Shown in pieces: positions 1 to 7,934 of a stretch of 64,000 nucleotides of DNA (within the stretch, counting starts at the first letter, position 1; each line of letters opens with the position of its first letter). The stretch is from contig NZ_FZOQ01000002.1 of NCBI RefSeq assembly GCF_900188175.1, positions 372,001 through 436,000 on the forward strand. Direction: 5' to 3'. Under the pieces are notes generated by a model. That model did not search any database. It was not told the DNA's origin and saw only the letters and a program-made list of their open reading frames with translations. The position numbers and the translations under genes were made by a program. Source of the stretch: Pontibacter ummariensis (GTDB lineage: Bacteria > Bacteroidota > Bacteroidia > Cytophagales > Hymenobacteraceae).

Positions 1-1
1 C

Positions 2-475
2 CGCGCAGACCTGGAGGAAGAGCGCCGTCTTTTCTATGTGGCCATTACCCGTGCAGAAAAGAAGCTGTACCTGACCTACGCCACCAGCCGCTACCAGTGG
101 GGCAACCTGCGCGCCTGTGAAAAAAGCCGCTTCCTGGATGAGATCGATCCGAAGTACCTTAACTTTAAGTACGGGGACAACGGAGCTTCCGGGGGAGGAA
201 ACATCTTTGACCGGGTACTACAGCGGAAAAGTAACTTGGTAGCACCTGCCCCCAGGAAGCAGGTAGCCAGCAACTATACCCCTCCGGCTGACTTCAAGCC
301 GAGTGACACGAGCAACCTGGCTGCAGGCATGAAGGTAGAGCACCCGAAATTTGGTTTTGGTGTGGTAAGTAAAATGGACACCCAAGGCAACAGCACCAAG
401 GCCATCATCAACTTTGATGAGGTAGGTGAGAAAACGCTGCTCTTAAGCTTCGCGAAACTGAAGATCCACAGCTAA
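2..475 (+). CDS. pcrA: UvrD/PcrA-type ATP-dependent DNA helicase, C-terminal part
   Basis: The gene enters from the left edge, open in frame from base 2, and ends with TAA. The visible 157 residues start in superfamily 1 motif VI (EEERRLFYVAITRA), which contacts ATP. A linker follows, then a C-terminal module (GMKVEHPKFGFGVV) typical of the Tudor-like tail of PcrA that binds RNA polymerase in Gram-positive homologues. The family are 3'-5' helicases in nucleotide excision repair and in clearing replication conflicts. Motif VI plus this tail separate it from Rep and RecB. The pcrA name rests on the tail and is an inference. The gene converges on a DUF4296 lipoprotein gene and shares a hairpin with it. 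Confidence 0.88.
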   Translation, partial: RADLEEERRLFYVAITRAEKKLYLTYATSRYQWGNLRACEKSRFLDEIDPKYLNFKYGDNGASGGGNIFDRVLQRKSNLVAPAPRKQVASNYTPPADFKPSDTSNLAAGMKVEHPKFGFGVVSKMDTQGNSTKAIINFDEVGEKTLLLSFAKLKIHS

Positions 476-482
476 AGATAAG

Positions 483-532
483 AACACAGGTGGCTGTCAT
501 TGGCCTTCGAGGCAAAGTCAGCCACTTGTGTT
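483..532. terminator. Bidirectional hairpin between convergent genes
   Basis: Arms 483-496 and 519-532 pair over 14 bp with one G-T wobble. A small inner stem (503-506 with 510-513, loop TCG) sits at the tip. It starts 8 bases after the helicase stop and overlaps the stop of the minus-strand lipoprotein gene, so it probably terminates both. Confidence 0.7.
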
Positions 533-893
533 ACTGCTGCTCGCTGCTTCCTGCCGCCTGTGCTTTTGACTCCCGTACGCTCAGGGTATCCACAATAATC
601 TCGTAGAGCTTGTCCATCTCGCGCAGGTTATCGAGATAGTACCGGTAAGAGGTTCTAAAATCCTCCTTCGAAACACCGTGCTTTTTCAGGATCTCCTCCT
701 GTTCCCGGTTAAACACCATCAGGCTGGTGTCCGGATAAATCACGCTTGTCTCGATAATCGCCTCAGCCGTGTGCACATCTGCCAGTATTCGCACCATTTT
801 CTCCTGGGGAACCATATTAGCCGGCTTTTGTTCGTTTTGCCCCTGGCAGGCCAGCAAGGAGAGGCAAAAAAGAATGGGGAAAAGTTTTTTCAC
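531..893 (-). CDS. DUF4296 domain lipoprotein
   Basis: A 120-residue protein with a lipoprotein signal: Lys-Lys, a hydrophobic stretch, then LLAC with the acylated Cys at about residue 16. The mature part carries the DUF4296 pattern (KMVRILADVHTAEA near residues 33-46), helical and known almost only from Bacteroidota. Function is unknown; it is expected on the periplasmic side of a membrane. It stands alone between the converging helicase gene and the divergent DUF58 gene, whose starts are 56 bp apart. Length fits the family. Confidence 0.82.
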   Translation of the reverse strand: MKKLFPILFCLSLLACQGQNEQKPANMVPQEKMVRILADVHTAEAIIETSVIYPDTSLMVFNREQEEILKKHGVSKEDFRTSYRYYLDNLREMDKLYEIIVDTLSVRESKAQAAGSSEQQ

Positions 894-949
894 GGAGAAA
901 AATACGAGATAATTGGTAATTTTAAAATCAGACTTTACAGCACCTGTCG

Positions 950-1831
950 ATGAAAGAGCTTGTAAAGAAGCTACGAAAGTACGAAATCCGCATACGCAAA
1001 GCTATCACCACGCAGATGCAGGGCGATTTCCACTCGGTGTTTAAAGGCACCGGGCTGGAGTTTGACGACGTGCGGGCATACCAGTATGGCGATGACGTGC
1101 GTTCTATTGACTGGAACGTGTCGGCCAAAGGGCATGGTACTTTCGTGAAAACCTACCGGGAGGAAAAAGAGCAGTCGGTCTTCCTGATGCTGGACGTGAG
1201 CGGCTCGCAAAATATTGGCACAGGGGATCAGCAAAAGCTGGACGTGGGCAAGGAGATATGCGGGGTATTGGCCCTCTCGGCGGCCAGGCAGCAAAGCCAG
1301 ATCGGGATGATCTGCATATCAGAACAGAAGGAGAAGTACATACAGCCCGCCAAAGGCATACAGCAGGCCTATGCCATCATCAAGGCGTTGAATGAATTAG
1401 AGCCAAAGTCCACGAGAACCAATCTGGCGGCGGGCATTAAGCTGACCTTAGACATCATCAAGCGGCGCAGCATCATCCTGCTCCTCTCCGACTTCATTGA
1501 CGTGAATTACGAAAAGGAGTTGGCCATGCTGGCAAAGCGCCACGACCTGATCGTGCTGCACCTACAGGACCTGCGGGAGCATACCCTACCATCCATGGGT
1601 ATAGTACCGGTGTTGGACAAAGAAACAGGCCGCACCATCTGGCTGAACACCTCGGGGCAGGAGTTTAAAAAGCGTTACCTCTCCCAGTACCAGGAAAACA
1701 AAGAGCAACTGATGCGCCTTTGCCAGAAGTACCAGGCCAATTACCTGGCGATACAGACAAACGAAGATTACGTGCCCCAGCTGGTCAACCTGTTCAGGCT
1801 CCGAAACAAGTCAACAAAGAAAAGTGCGTAA
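950..1831 (+). CDS. DUF58 domain protein (von Willebrand A-like)
   Basis: A 293-residue soluble protein. The DUF58 hallmark (GLEFDDVRAYQYGDDVRSIDW) spans residues 35-55, and a MIDAS-type metal site DVSGS follows at 82-86. Family members work with MoxR AAA+ ATPases and Bat proteins in envelope or oxidative-stress functions; the exact activity is not established. No MoxR gene is visible downstream, and the upstream neighbours are unrelated, so the ATPase is elsewhere if used. The stop overlaps the next gene's GTG start by 8 bp, showing translational coupling in a three-gene operon. Confidence 0.88.
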   Translation: MKELVKKLRKYEIRIRKAITTQMQGDFHSVFKGTGLEFDDVRAYQYGDDVRSIDWNVSAKGHGTFVKTYREEKEQSVFLMLDVSGSQNIGTGDQQKLDVGKEICGVLALSAARQQSQIGMICISEQKEKYIQPAKGIQQAYAIIKALNELEPKSTRTNLAAGIKLTLDIIKRRSIILLLSDFIDVNYEKELAMLAKRHDLIVLHLQDLREHTLPSMGIVPVLDKETGRTIWLNTSGQEFKKRYLSQYQENKEQLMRLCQKYQANYLAIQTNEDYVPQLVNLFRLRNKSTKKSA

Positions 1832-2738
1832 CCTCATCCTATTCACGCTGCTGTGCCTGTATCCTTCAGCTCTTTGGGCCCAGCAAATAGCACTGCCTAG
1901 CGGGACCTTTAACCGGGATACGGTTAAACTAGGCGAACCACTGAAGTACCTCCTCGTGCACCGACACCCCGACACCCAGGAGGTAGTGCTCCCTTCCGGC
2001 AAAAACAACTTCGCACCTTTCGAACTGGTAAGCCGGGACTTTTATCCGACCAAAACCAAGGGGGGCATCAGTACCGACAGTGCGGTATATACCCTCCGCA
2101 CATTCGAGACGCAGGCAGTACAGCAGCTATCCCTGCCCGTGTACGTGCTTCGCCAGTCCGATACCTTACAGGTGTTTGCCCCCTCGGCCAGGGTGCATCT
2201 GCAGCAGTTGGTGCAACAGGTAGAAGAGCCACTGCCTGTAAAATCAGAGACAGAGCTCGCACCGGTGGAAGAACGCTTTAACTGGCCCTACGTGCTGCTG
2301 TGGGTGGTGGCGGTAATCACCTTCCTAAGTTTGGTGTGGCTTTTGTTCGGGCAGGCTATTCGCCGGAAATACAAGCTATACCGACTGCGCAAGGACCACC
2401 TTTACTTTGCCTCCCGCTACGGCTCGCATGTGGACAGGTTCGTGAAGTCAGGCGCTACGGGTAGTATTGAAAAAGCGGTGTCGCTCTGGAAAAATTACCT
2501 GACAAAGCTGGAGCGGAGCGCCATTAATTCTTTCACCACCAAAGAGATCGTAGAGTTCTACGAAAACGACGAGGAGGTAAACACCGCCCTGCGCATTTGC
2601 GATAAAGCGATCTATGGCAACATGCAGACGGAGTCGGAAGGAGAAACAAACCTGGCCCTGGGCATGCTCCGCCGCTTTGCCAAGGTCAGGTACAAAACAC
2701 GAAGGGAACAAATAAACAATGCTAAGAACAGGCAATGA
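1824..2738 (+). CDS. BatD-like membrane-anchored protein of the Bat operon
   Basis: A 304-residue protein with a Sec signal peptide ending near residue 20 (SALWA-QQ). A periplasmic beta-rich part covers about 20-145, one transmembrane helix about 155-175 (LLWVVAVITFLSLVWLLFG), and a basic helical cytoplasmic tail follows. That layout and its place between DUF58 and BatA-like genes match the BatD role, although it is shorter than typical BatD (about 550-600 residues), so assignment is by context. Start is GTG, overlapping the DUF58 stop. Its own end overlaps the next gene by 20 bp. Confidence 0.65.
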   Translation: MRNLILFTLLCLYPSALWAQQIALPSGTFNRDTVKLGEPLKYLLVHRHPDTQEVVLPSGKNNFAPFELVSRDFYPTKTKGGISTDSAVYTLRTFETQAVQQLSLPVYVLRQSDTLQVFAPSARVHLQQLVQQVEEPLPVKSETELAPVEERFNWPYVLLWVVAVITFLSLVWLLFGQAIRRKYKLYRLRKDHLYFASRYGSHVDRFVKSGATGSIEKAVSLWKNYLTKLERSAINSFTTKEIVEFYENDEEVNTALRICDKAIYGNMQTESEGETNLALGMLRRFAKVRYKTRREQINNAKNRQ

Positions 2739-3771
2739 TTTCTGGGACTGGCTGAGCCTGGAATGGTTTAGCTTTAGCACTCTTGGCTCCTTTGACTGGG
2801 TGTACCCCCTGGTGCTCTACGGGTTGCCGGCGGTCCCCCTGCTCTTTCTGCTCAAATGGCTCTTTACCCTGAACTCTCGGAACAAGCTGGACATGGCAAT
2901 GTTCGAGGGCAAGGTCCGCTGGCAGTGGAGCAGTGTGCTGCGCCATCTCCCCAATTTGGTGTTTATGCTCTTTATGATGTTAGTGGTGGTTGCCCTGGCA
3001 AGGCCACAGCGCGTGAACGAGCAAGTAGAGCTGAATGCCGAGGGCATAGACATTGTGCTGGCCCTTGATGTGTCCGGATCCATGGAGTTGGAAGACATAC
3101 AGCCCAACAGGTTAACGGCTGCCAAAGAGGTTGCTTTAAACTTCATAGAAGGTCGCGTACAGGACCGCATCGGGATGGTTGTTTTTGCCGGAGATGCTTA
3201 CTCGCTGGCTCCGCTCACCACTGATTACCAGTTGCTGCGGGACAATATCAACTCCATCGGCTTTCAGATGATCCCAAACGATGGGACAGCGATCGGAAGC
3301 GCCTTGGCGGTGGCCATCAACCGGATGCGGGATTCCGAAGCCAAAAGCAAAGTAGTGATCCTGATCAGCGATGGTGAAAACACCGCCGGTAGCCTGAACC
3401 CGGAACTGGCCGCACAACTGGCCTATGCCTATGGCATTAAACTTTATACCATCGGGATTGGTAAAGATGGGCAGGTAGCCTACGAGGTGGATGAAACGGG
3501 GAAAACACTCTACGTGGAAACCCAAATGGATGAATCGACCCTGCGCCAGATAGCGACCATTGGCGCAGGGCAGTTCTTTCGGGCGGATAGTAAAAGTGCC
3601 TTACAGGAGATCTTCAATAAGATCAACAAACTGGAAAAGACCGAGGTAACGGAGAAACGCTTCCGCGATACCAAAGACTACTACCAGGTGTACCTGAAGT
3701 GGGCGCTCCTATTGCTCTTAATTTGGATGCTATTGAAGAACACCTTCATCACCAACGTACTGGAGGACTAA
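2719..3771 (+). CDS. batA: BatA-like von Willebrand A domain membrane protein
   Basis: A 350-residue inner-membrane protein. Hydrophobic helices lie at about 28-50 and 78-95, then a von Willebrand A domain with an intact MIDAS (DVSGS, 117-121; a Thr-rich loop NDGTAIG; an ISDGENT segment), and a last transmembrane helix near 325-342. This is the BatA/BatB architecture of the aerotolerance operon first named in Bacteroides fragilis, where the molecular role is still unclear. The start overlaps the upstream gene by 20 bp, so the three genes are co-translated. Neither the TPR genes batC/batE nor moxR follow. Confidence 0.85.
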   Translation: MLRTGNDFWDWLSLEWFSFSTLGSFDWVYPLVLYGLPAVPLLFLLKWLFTLNSRNKLDMAMFEGKVRWQWSSVLRHLPNLVFMLFMMLVVVALARPQRVNEQVELNAEGIDIVLALDVSGSMELEDIQPNRLTAAKEVALNFIEGRVQDRIGMVVFAGDAYSLAPLTTDYQLLRDNINSIGFQMIPNDGTAIGSALAVAINRMRDSEAKSKVVILISDGENTAGSLNPELAAQLAYAYGIKLYTIGIGKDGQVAYEVDETGKTLYVETQMDESTLRQIATIGAGQFFRADSKSALQEIFNKINKLEKTEVTEKRFRDTKDYYQVYLKWALLLLLIWMLLKNTFITNVLED

Positions 3772-3884
3772 AATTTGGATAGCGCATCAGAACCAGGGAA
3801 GATGCCCTTCTCTGCTTGCTAAGTAGGACTAATTAAACAGACTGTACATACCAGAAGAAACTAGGGAAAAAAGCTTACAAAAAG

Positions 3885-4568
3885 ATGCGAATAGCAGAGA
3901 ACATACAATACTTTGAGGAGCAACTGAAAAGCAGCAACTGCCGCCTGGTAGCCGTTTCCAAAACGCACCCAGTGGAAAAGATCCAGGAAGCCTATGACGC
4001 GGGGCAGCGCCTCTTTGGTGAAAACAAGGTGCAGGAACTGGTGGACAAGCAACCCGCTTTGCCACAGGACATTGCCTGGCACCTCATCGGCCACCTCCAG
4101 ACAAACAAGGTAAAGTACATAGCTGCCTTCATCGATACCATTCAGTCGGTAGACAGCCTGAAGCTGCTCAAAGAAATCAACAAGCGGGCAGCGCAGGCCG
4201 GCCGCAGCACACCAGTTAACTGCATGCTGCAAATCTCTATTGCCGATGAGGAAACCAAGTTCGGCATGGCTTGTGAAGAAGCCGTGGCGTTGCTGCAGTC
4301 TGAAGAATACCAGCGCATGGAGCATATCCGTATAACAGGCGTAATGGGTATTGCCACCAATACCGACGACGAGGACAAGCTGCGCCAGGAGTTTGTTTGC
4401 CTGCGGGACTGTTTCCGGAAACTAAAGGAAAGCTTCTTTTCTGACAGTGACTATTTCAAGGAAATCTCCATGGGGATGACCTCTGATTGGCAACTGGCCC
4501 TGCAGGAGGGCAGTACCATGATTCGGGTAGGCAGTGGCATCTTTGGCTCCCGGAACTATAACAAATAG
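3885..4568 (+). CDS. yggS: YggS/PLPBP family pyridoxal-phosphate homeostasis protein
   Basis: A 227-residue single-domain alanine-racemase-like TIM barrel. The PLP-binding lysine lies in VAVSKTHP near residue 24, and the family signature FGENKVQEL follows. HLIGHLQTNK and the phosphate-binding GMTSDW and IRVGSGIFG are all present. Family members carry PLP and buffer vitamin B6 and amino-acid pools without a known catalytic activity. The gene is monocistronic, 113 bp after the Bat operon. Length and motifs are standard. Confidence 0.93.
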   Translation: MRIAENIQYFEEQLKSSNCRLVAVSKTHPVEKIQEAYDAGQRLFGENKVQELVDKQPALPQDIAWHLIGHLQTNKVKYIAAFIDTIQSVDSLKLLKEINKRAAQAGRSTPVNCMLQISIADEETKFGMACEEAVALLQSEEYQRMEHIRITGVMGIATNTDDEDKLRQEFVCLRDCFRKLKESFFSDSDYFKEISMGMTSDWQLALQEGSTMIRVGSGIFGSRNYNK

Positions 4569-4682
4569 ACTGGCACCCGTTGGTGTACCGGGGTCGCTTG
4601 TTACCTTTTTGTTAAGATAGGGGGCAGTACTTTTAAAGTACGCCTGACAGACGAATCTTTACAAGAACCAACAAACACTTAC

Positions 4683-5606
4683 ATGCGCTTTATACGTACT
4701 TACGCCCCTGTCGTAACCGGCCTCCTCCTTTACGCCTGTACCTCCACGCCTATGGCATCAACAGCAACAACAGCCCCATCCAATCCCCTTCCGGCCTTTG
4801 ATTTAGAGGGCCACAGAGGCGCGCGTGGACTGATGCCGGAGAACACGGTTCCCGCTATGCTGAAGGCGCTGGAGTTGGGTGTGACAACTCTGGAGATGGA
4901 CGCCCACATCAGCAAAGACGGCCAGGTGCTGCTCTCGCACGACCCCTACCTGAATCCGGAACATGAACTGCTGCCATCCGGAGAGGCCATTCCGGAAGAA
5001 GAAGGCAAAAATTACGTGCTGTACCAAATGAATTATGCGGACATCAGAAAGTTTGATGTAGGATCCAAGCCTTATAGCCGCTTCCCAGAGCAACAGTTGC
5101 AAAAGGCCTACAAGCCCCTGCTCTCCGAGCTAATTGACACGGTGCAGGCCTATTTGCAGGCCCACCAACAGCCGCAGGTCTTTTATAATATCGAGACGAA
5201 GTCTAAGCCCGCAGGCGATGGCACCTACCACCCAGCCCCTGAGGAGTTCGTAGAAAAGCTTATGCAGGTATTGCAGGAAAAGGAAATCCTTCCCTACGTG
5301 ATCATTCAGTCCTTCGATGCGCGCACCTTGCAGGTGCTGCACCGCAAATATCCCCAGGTAAAAACTGCCTTGCTGGTAGAAAACCTGAAAGGACTGAACA
5401 AGAACCTGCGAACGCTCGGCTTCACCCCTACCATCTACAGCCCTAATTTTAAACTCGTAAGACCACAACTCGTAGAGCATGTCCATAGTAAAGGAATGAA
5501 GATAATCCCCTGGACGGTGAATGACCTGGAGAAAATGCGACAACTGAAAGAGATGGGGGTAGATGGCTTGATCTCTGACTACCCGAACCTGTTCCAGCAG
5601 TTGTAG
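4683..5606 (+). CDS. Glycerophosphodiester phosphodiesterase, lipoprotein form
   Basis: A 307-residue GDPD TIM-barrel enzyme that hydrolyses glycerophosphodiesters to glycerol-3-phosphate and an alcohol. The active-site signature is complete: HRGARGLMPENT (residues about 43-54) with both catalytic residues, then LEMDAHISKDG and LSHDP, and late IIPWTVND. The N-terminus is a lipoprotein signal with lipobox YAC near residue 19, so the enzyme is probably held in the periplasm or outer membrane to scavenge phospholipid headgroups. It stands alone, and no glycerol-3-phosphate transporter is adjacent. Confidence 0.92.
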   Translation: MRFIRTYAPVVTGLLLYACTSTPMASTATTAPSNPLPAFDLEGHRGARGLMPENTVPAMLKALELGVTTLEMDAHISKDGQVLLSHDPYLNPEHELLPSGEAIPEEEGKNYVLYQMNYADIRKFDVGSKPYSRFPEQQLQKAYKPLLSELIDTVQAYLQAHQQPQVFYNIETKSKPAGDGTYHPAPEEFVEKLMQVLQEKEILPYVIIQSFDARTLQVLHRKYPQVKTALLVENLKGLNKNLRTLGFTPTIYSPNFKLVRPQLVEHVHSKGMKIIPWTVNDLEKMRQLKEMGVDGLISDYPNLFQQL

Positions 5607-5611
5607 TGCCT

Positions 5612-5646
5612 GCGAGAAGGGGTACTACTGTCGCCCTTTCTTTTAA
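5612..5646 (+). terminator. Possible weak terminator after the phosphodiesterase gene
   Basis: AGAAGGG and CCCTTTCT can pair with one bulge across a 10-base loop, followed by TTTT. It is short and imperfect, so the call is tentative. Confidence 0.35.
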
Positions 5647-5713
5647 GGTTAAGCCTGTTCAAACGTTTCTTAAACCAGTTAATCATTAATTTCATACATA
5701 AAAGCAGACAGAT

Positions 5714-6163
5714 ATGGCACAGCATGCAGCGAGCACAGAGACGAGCTACCAGAATTTTATAAAACAAATTATTGAAGCGGATGCTGTGTGGGGGCTTACC
5801 AAAGGCGACACCTGGGCAACTTCCAGCTCTGCTGAGTTTGAGGACACAGAAGTAATATTGTTTTGGTCGACGGAAGAAGGGGCCGCGGCCTGTGCGGAGG
5901 ATGAGTGGGCGCAATACAATGCCGAATCAATCGAACTGGTGGAGTTTTTGGAAAACTGGTGCGTCGGCATGTACGAAGACCATTTGTTGCTCGGAGCCGA
6001 CTGGGGTACAGACCTTAGCGGTAATGAAGTGGAGCCGCTTAACGTGGCGCTGGATGTGGTGACACAGCTGAAAGCGAAGGGCAAAAGACTGGAATTTACG
6101 CAGTACGACAGCCAGGATGAGTTCGAGGAGCAACTAATTGAAGCACTGGAAGGAGAAGAGTAA
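5714..6163 (+). CDS. DUF2750 domain protein
   Basis: A 149-residue acidic cytosolic protein matching DUF2750: an N-terminal helix, then VWGLTKGDTWA, then a segment ending FWSTEEGAAAC, then the conserved ELVEFLENWCVGM and LLGADWGTDLSGNEVEPL. The family is small and of unknown function; some members sit beside stress or immunity-type genes. Here the neighbours are ordinary metabolic genes. There is no signal peptide or membrane segment. The C-terminal extension (QDEFEEQLIEALEGEE) is strongly acidic. Confidence 0.8.
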   Translation: MAQHAASTETSYQNFIKQIIEADAVWGLTKGDTWATSSSAEFEDTEVILFWSTEEGAAACAEDEWAQYNAESIELVEFLENWCVGMYEDHLLLGADWGTDLSGNEVEPLNVALDVVTQLKAKGKRLEFTQYDSQDEFEEQLIEALEGEE

Positions 6164-6230
6164 ATTCAGGGGGATAAGGCACATGGCATGATAAATTAGA
6201 GACAAGCGTCGTTTTTAAGAGTGGCTGTTA

Positions 6231-6238
6231 TACCTTTG
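6231..6238 (+). promoter_or_regulatory. Bacteroidota -7 box (TACCTTTG)
   Basis: A perfect TAnnTTTG box 37 bp before the GTG start of the DUF423 gene. No TTTG at the -33 position is seen, so only half of the promoter is supported. Confidence 0.45.
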
Positions 6239-6274
6239 TAACACCATTGAACATAACCTGATAACCCTTCACTT

Positions 6275-6652
6275 GTGACGCAAAAACTAATACTTCTGAT
6301 AGCCAGCGCCCTGGGAGCCTTAACAGTAGCCATCGGCGCTTTCGGCGCACATGCACTGGCTCCTTTACTAAACGCCACCAACCGTGTCGATACTTTTGAG
6401 ACAGCCGTTAAGTACCAGATGTACCATACCCTGGCCCTGCTGGCCGTGGGCCTTCTTTTGTTTCGGGTTGAGCAGCCTGCCCTACAGGTGGCAGCCTGGT
6501 GTTTCTTCCTGGGCATTCTGATCTTTTCAGGCTCTTTGTACACCCTGTGTGCCACCGGTATTACCTGGCTGGGAGCCATTACTCCTCTTGGAGGCACTTT
6601 ATTTATTGTGGGTTGGGGAGCCCTGTTCTACGCCGTATTAAAGGCTTTCTAA
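6275..6652 (+). CDS. DUF423 family small membrane protein (YgdD-like)
   Basis: A 125-residue protein with four predicted transmembrane helices, carrying the DUF423 signature GAFGAHAL (residues 22-29) and the later YQMYHTLALL and GIL-FSGSLY segments. The family is widespread and its function is unsettled. The start is GTG, placed because the conserved first helix begins a few residues after it and no upstream ATG is in frame. The gene stands alone and ends at a strong hairpin shared with a convergent gene. Confidence 0.85.
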   Translation: MTQKLILLIASALGALTVAIGAFGAHALAPLLNATNRVDTFETAVKYQMYHTLALLAVGLLLFRVEQPALQVAAWCFFLGILIFSGSLYTLCATGITWLGAITPLGGTLFIVGWGALFYAVLKAF

Positions 6653-6674
6653 GTCAGAAGGCCTATCTCATAAT

Positions 6675-6701
6675 AAAAAAGGCAGTTACACTGCCTTTTT
6701 T
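6675..6701. terminator. Perfect bidirectional terminator
   Basis: A 12-bp perfect stem (6675-6686 with 6690-6701, loop TAC) with A6 and T6 flanks on either side, giving a U-tract on both strands. It lies between convergent genes ending at 6652 and 6714. Confidence 0.9.
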
Positions 6702-6713
6702 ATTGGGCTCACC

Positions 6714-7277
6714 TTAAAGCCGCCGGCTCAGCCCCACATTCACAATGCCCTTGTACCCGTACCCCAGTTCCAGAAAAGCTCCGGTTCTTCCGGCCGTTCT
6801 TACGCCGATCGGGGTTACCTGATAAGACAACTGCGGGGATTGCTCCTGATAAGAGTCCGATGAGTGAATATAATAGGTAGCCCCGAAGGCAAGTCCCACA
6901 TAAGCTTCCACTTTATCTTTTCTACCCAGGAAGAGCGTGGATTGGGGCATAAAAGTATAATATTTGTTGCGGGAGAAGATTTCCCCCGAGTCGTTTACAT
7001 GAAGCGTGGCCTGCGTGTAGGAACCGGTGATGCCTACAGTAACTCTATCGCCCAGGTGGTAGGTGTAACCAACTGTTAGGGGCCCCACTGCTTTTAACTG
7101 TGTATCGGATCCTGTGATAAAAGACGCGACCACCTTGCCTAGTGAACTCGCGATTATAGGAGTAGAGAAAAAACCATAGCTAAGGGTAATGTCCTGCTCC
7201 CCTTTCTGACAAAAGGCCTGTTGCCAAACCAGTAGAAAAAGGCACGCGAAGCAAAGCACAAGCTTTCTCATAAGCAA
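6714..7277 (-). CDS. Putative small outer-membrane beta-barrel protein
   Basis: No family is recognised with confidence. The 187-residue product has a signal peptide (MRKLVLCFACLFLLVWQQAFC-Q; the second Met at 7271 is the more natural start). The mature part alternates hydrophobic and polar residues in strand-like runs (VGYTYHLGDRVTVGITGSY, VEAYVGLAFGATYY) and ends in a strand with aromatic and leucine residues. This is the look of an 8-stranded outer-membrane barrel. No operon partner: it converges on DUF423 and is followed upstream by a separately terminated DUF1573 gene. Confidence 0.6.
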   Translation of the reverse strand: MLMRKLVLCFACLFLLVWQQAFCQKGEQDITLSYGFFSTPIIASSLGKVVASFITGSDTQLKAVGPLTVGYTYHLGDRVTVGITGSYTQATLHVNDSGEIFSRNKYYTFMPQSTLFLGRKDKVEAYVGLAFGATYYIHSSDSYQEQSPQLSYQVTPIGVRTAGRTGAFLELGYGYKGIVNVGLSRRL

Positions 7278-7344
7278 AGAGGCGGGTTACAAACCTAAAG
7301 TATATAAAATATACTTTTTATGCAAATACATAGCTCCGGAAACA

Positions 7345-7372
7345 AAAAGCCCTCCTGTGCAGGAGGGCTTTT
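7345..7372 (-). terminator. Terminator of the DUF1573 gene
   Basis: A 12-bp perfect stem (7345-7356 with 7361-7372, loop GTGC) whose minus-strand reading ends in a run of T. It lies 33 bp after the DUF1573 stop. Confidence 0.88.
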
Positions 7373-7404
7373 CTTACTTTATTTCTAAAAGCGACAGTGC
7401 CTAT

Positions 7405-7854
7405 TTAGTTCTTAGCGCTGGCAGCCTCAGCTTTCGGCTTAATGTTCGTTACAAAGTATACATACTTCGTGCCCCCTGCCGCATTTGAATGGATGGTCAA
7501 CGGCTTTTTCTGCTGTCCCATTTTACCTGCGCTGTTAAACTTGGCGGAGATAAAGCCTGTTTTGCCCGGCATTACCGGCTCTTTTGTCCAGGCGGGTGTA
7601 GTACAGCCACAGGATACATCCACCCGCTCAATTACCAGCGGCTGTGTGCCCGTGTTTGTAAATTTGAAAGTATGCTCTACCACATCACCCTGCGTGATGT
7701 CGCCAAAGTTATGCTCTGTTTCGTCAAAAGTAATGGCAGGGCCATTTACAGCCTGCTCCTGTGGAGCAGTCGCCTTTGCTTTTGGCTGTTCCTGAGCTAC
7801 AGCGCCACCTGCTACCAAAGCGGCAAATGCGAGAGAGAGAAATACTTTTTTCAT
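7405..7854 (-). CDS. DUF1573 domain secreted protein
   Basis: A 149-residue exported protein. A signal peptide ends near residue 20 (GGAVA-QE). One DUF1573 immunoglobulin-like domain follows (FDETEHNFGDITQGDVVEH; FKFTNTGTQPLVI; VSCGCTTPAW; PGKTGFISAKFNS). The domain, with its SCGCT motif, is abundant in Bacteroidota cell envelopes. Its function is unknown and it is probably periplasmic. It is monocistronic with its own terminator. Confidence 0.88.
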   Translation of the reverse strand: MKKVFLSLAFAALVAGGAVAQEQPKAKATAPQEQAVNGPAITFDETEHNFGDITQGDVVEHTFKFTNTGTQPLVIERVDVSCGCTTPAWTKEPVMPGKTGFISAKFNSAGKMGQQKKPLTIHSNAAGGTKYVYFVTNIKPKAEAASAKN

Positions 7855-7934
7855 CTTTTTGGGGTTAAGGTTAACGCAATGCGTGTTATACGTAAGTTTT
7901 AGTTAACAACGATGCAAAATACGTTTTTCTTTTG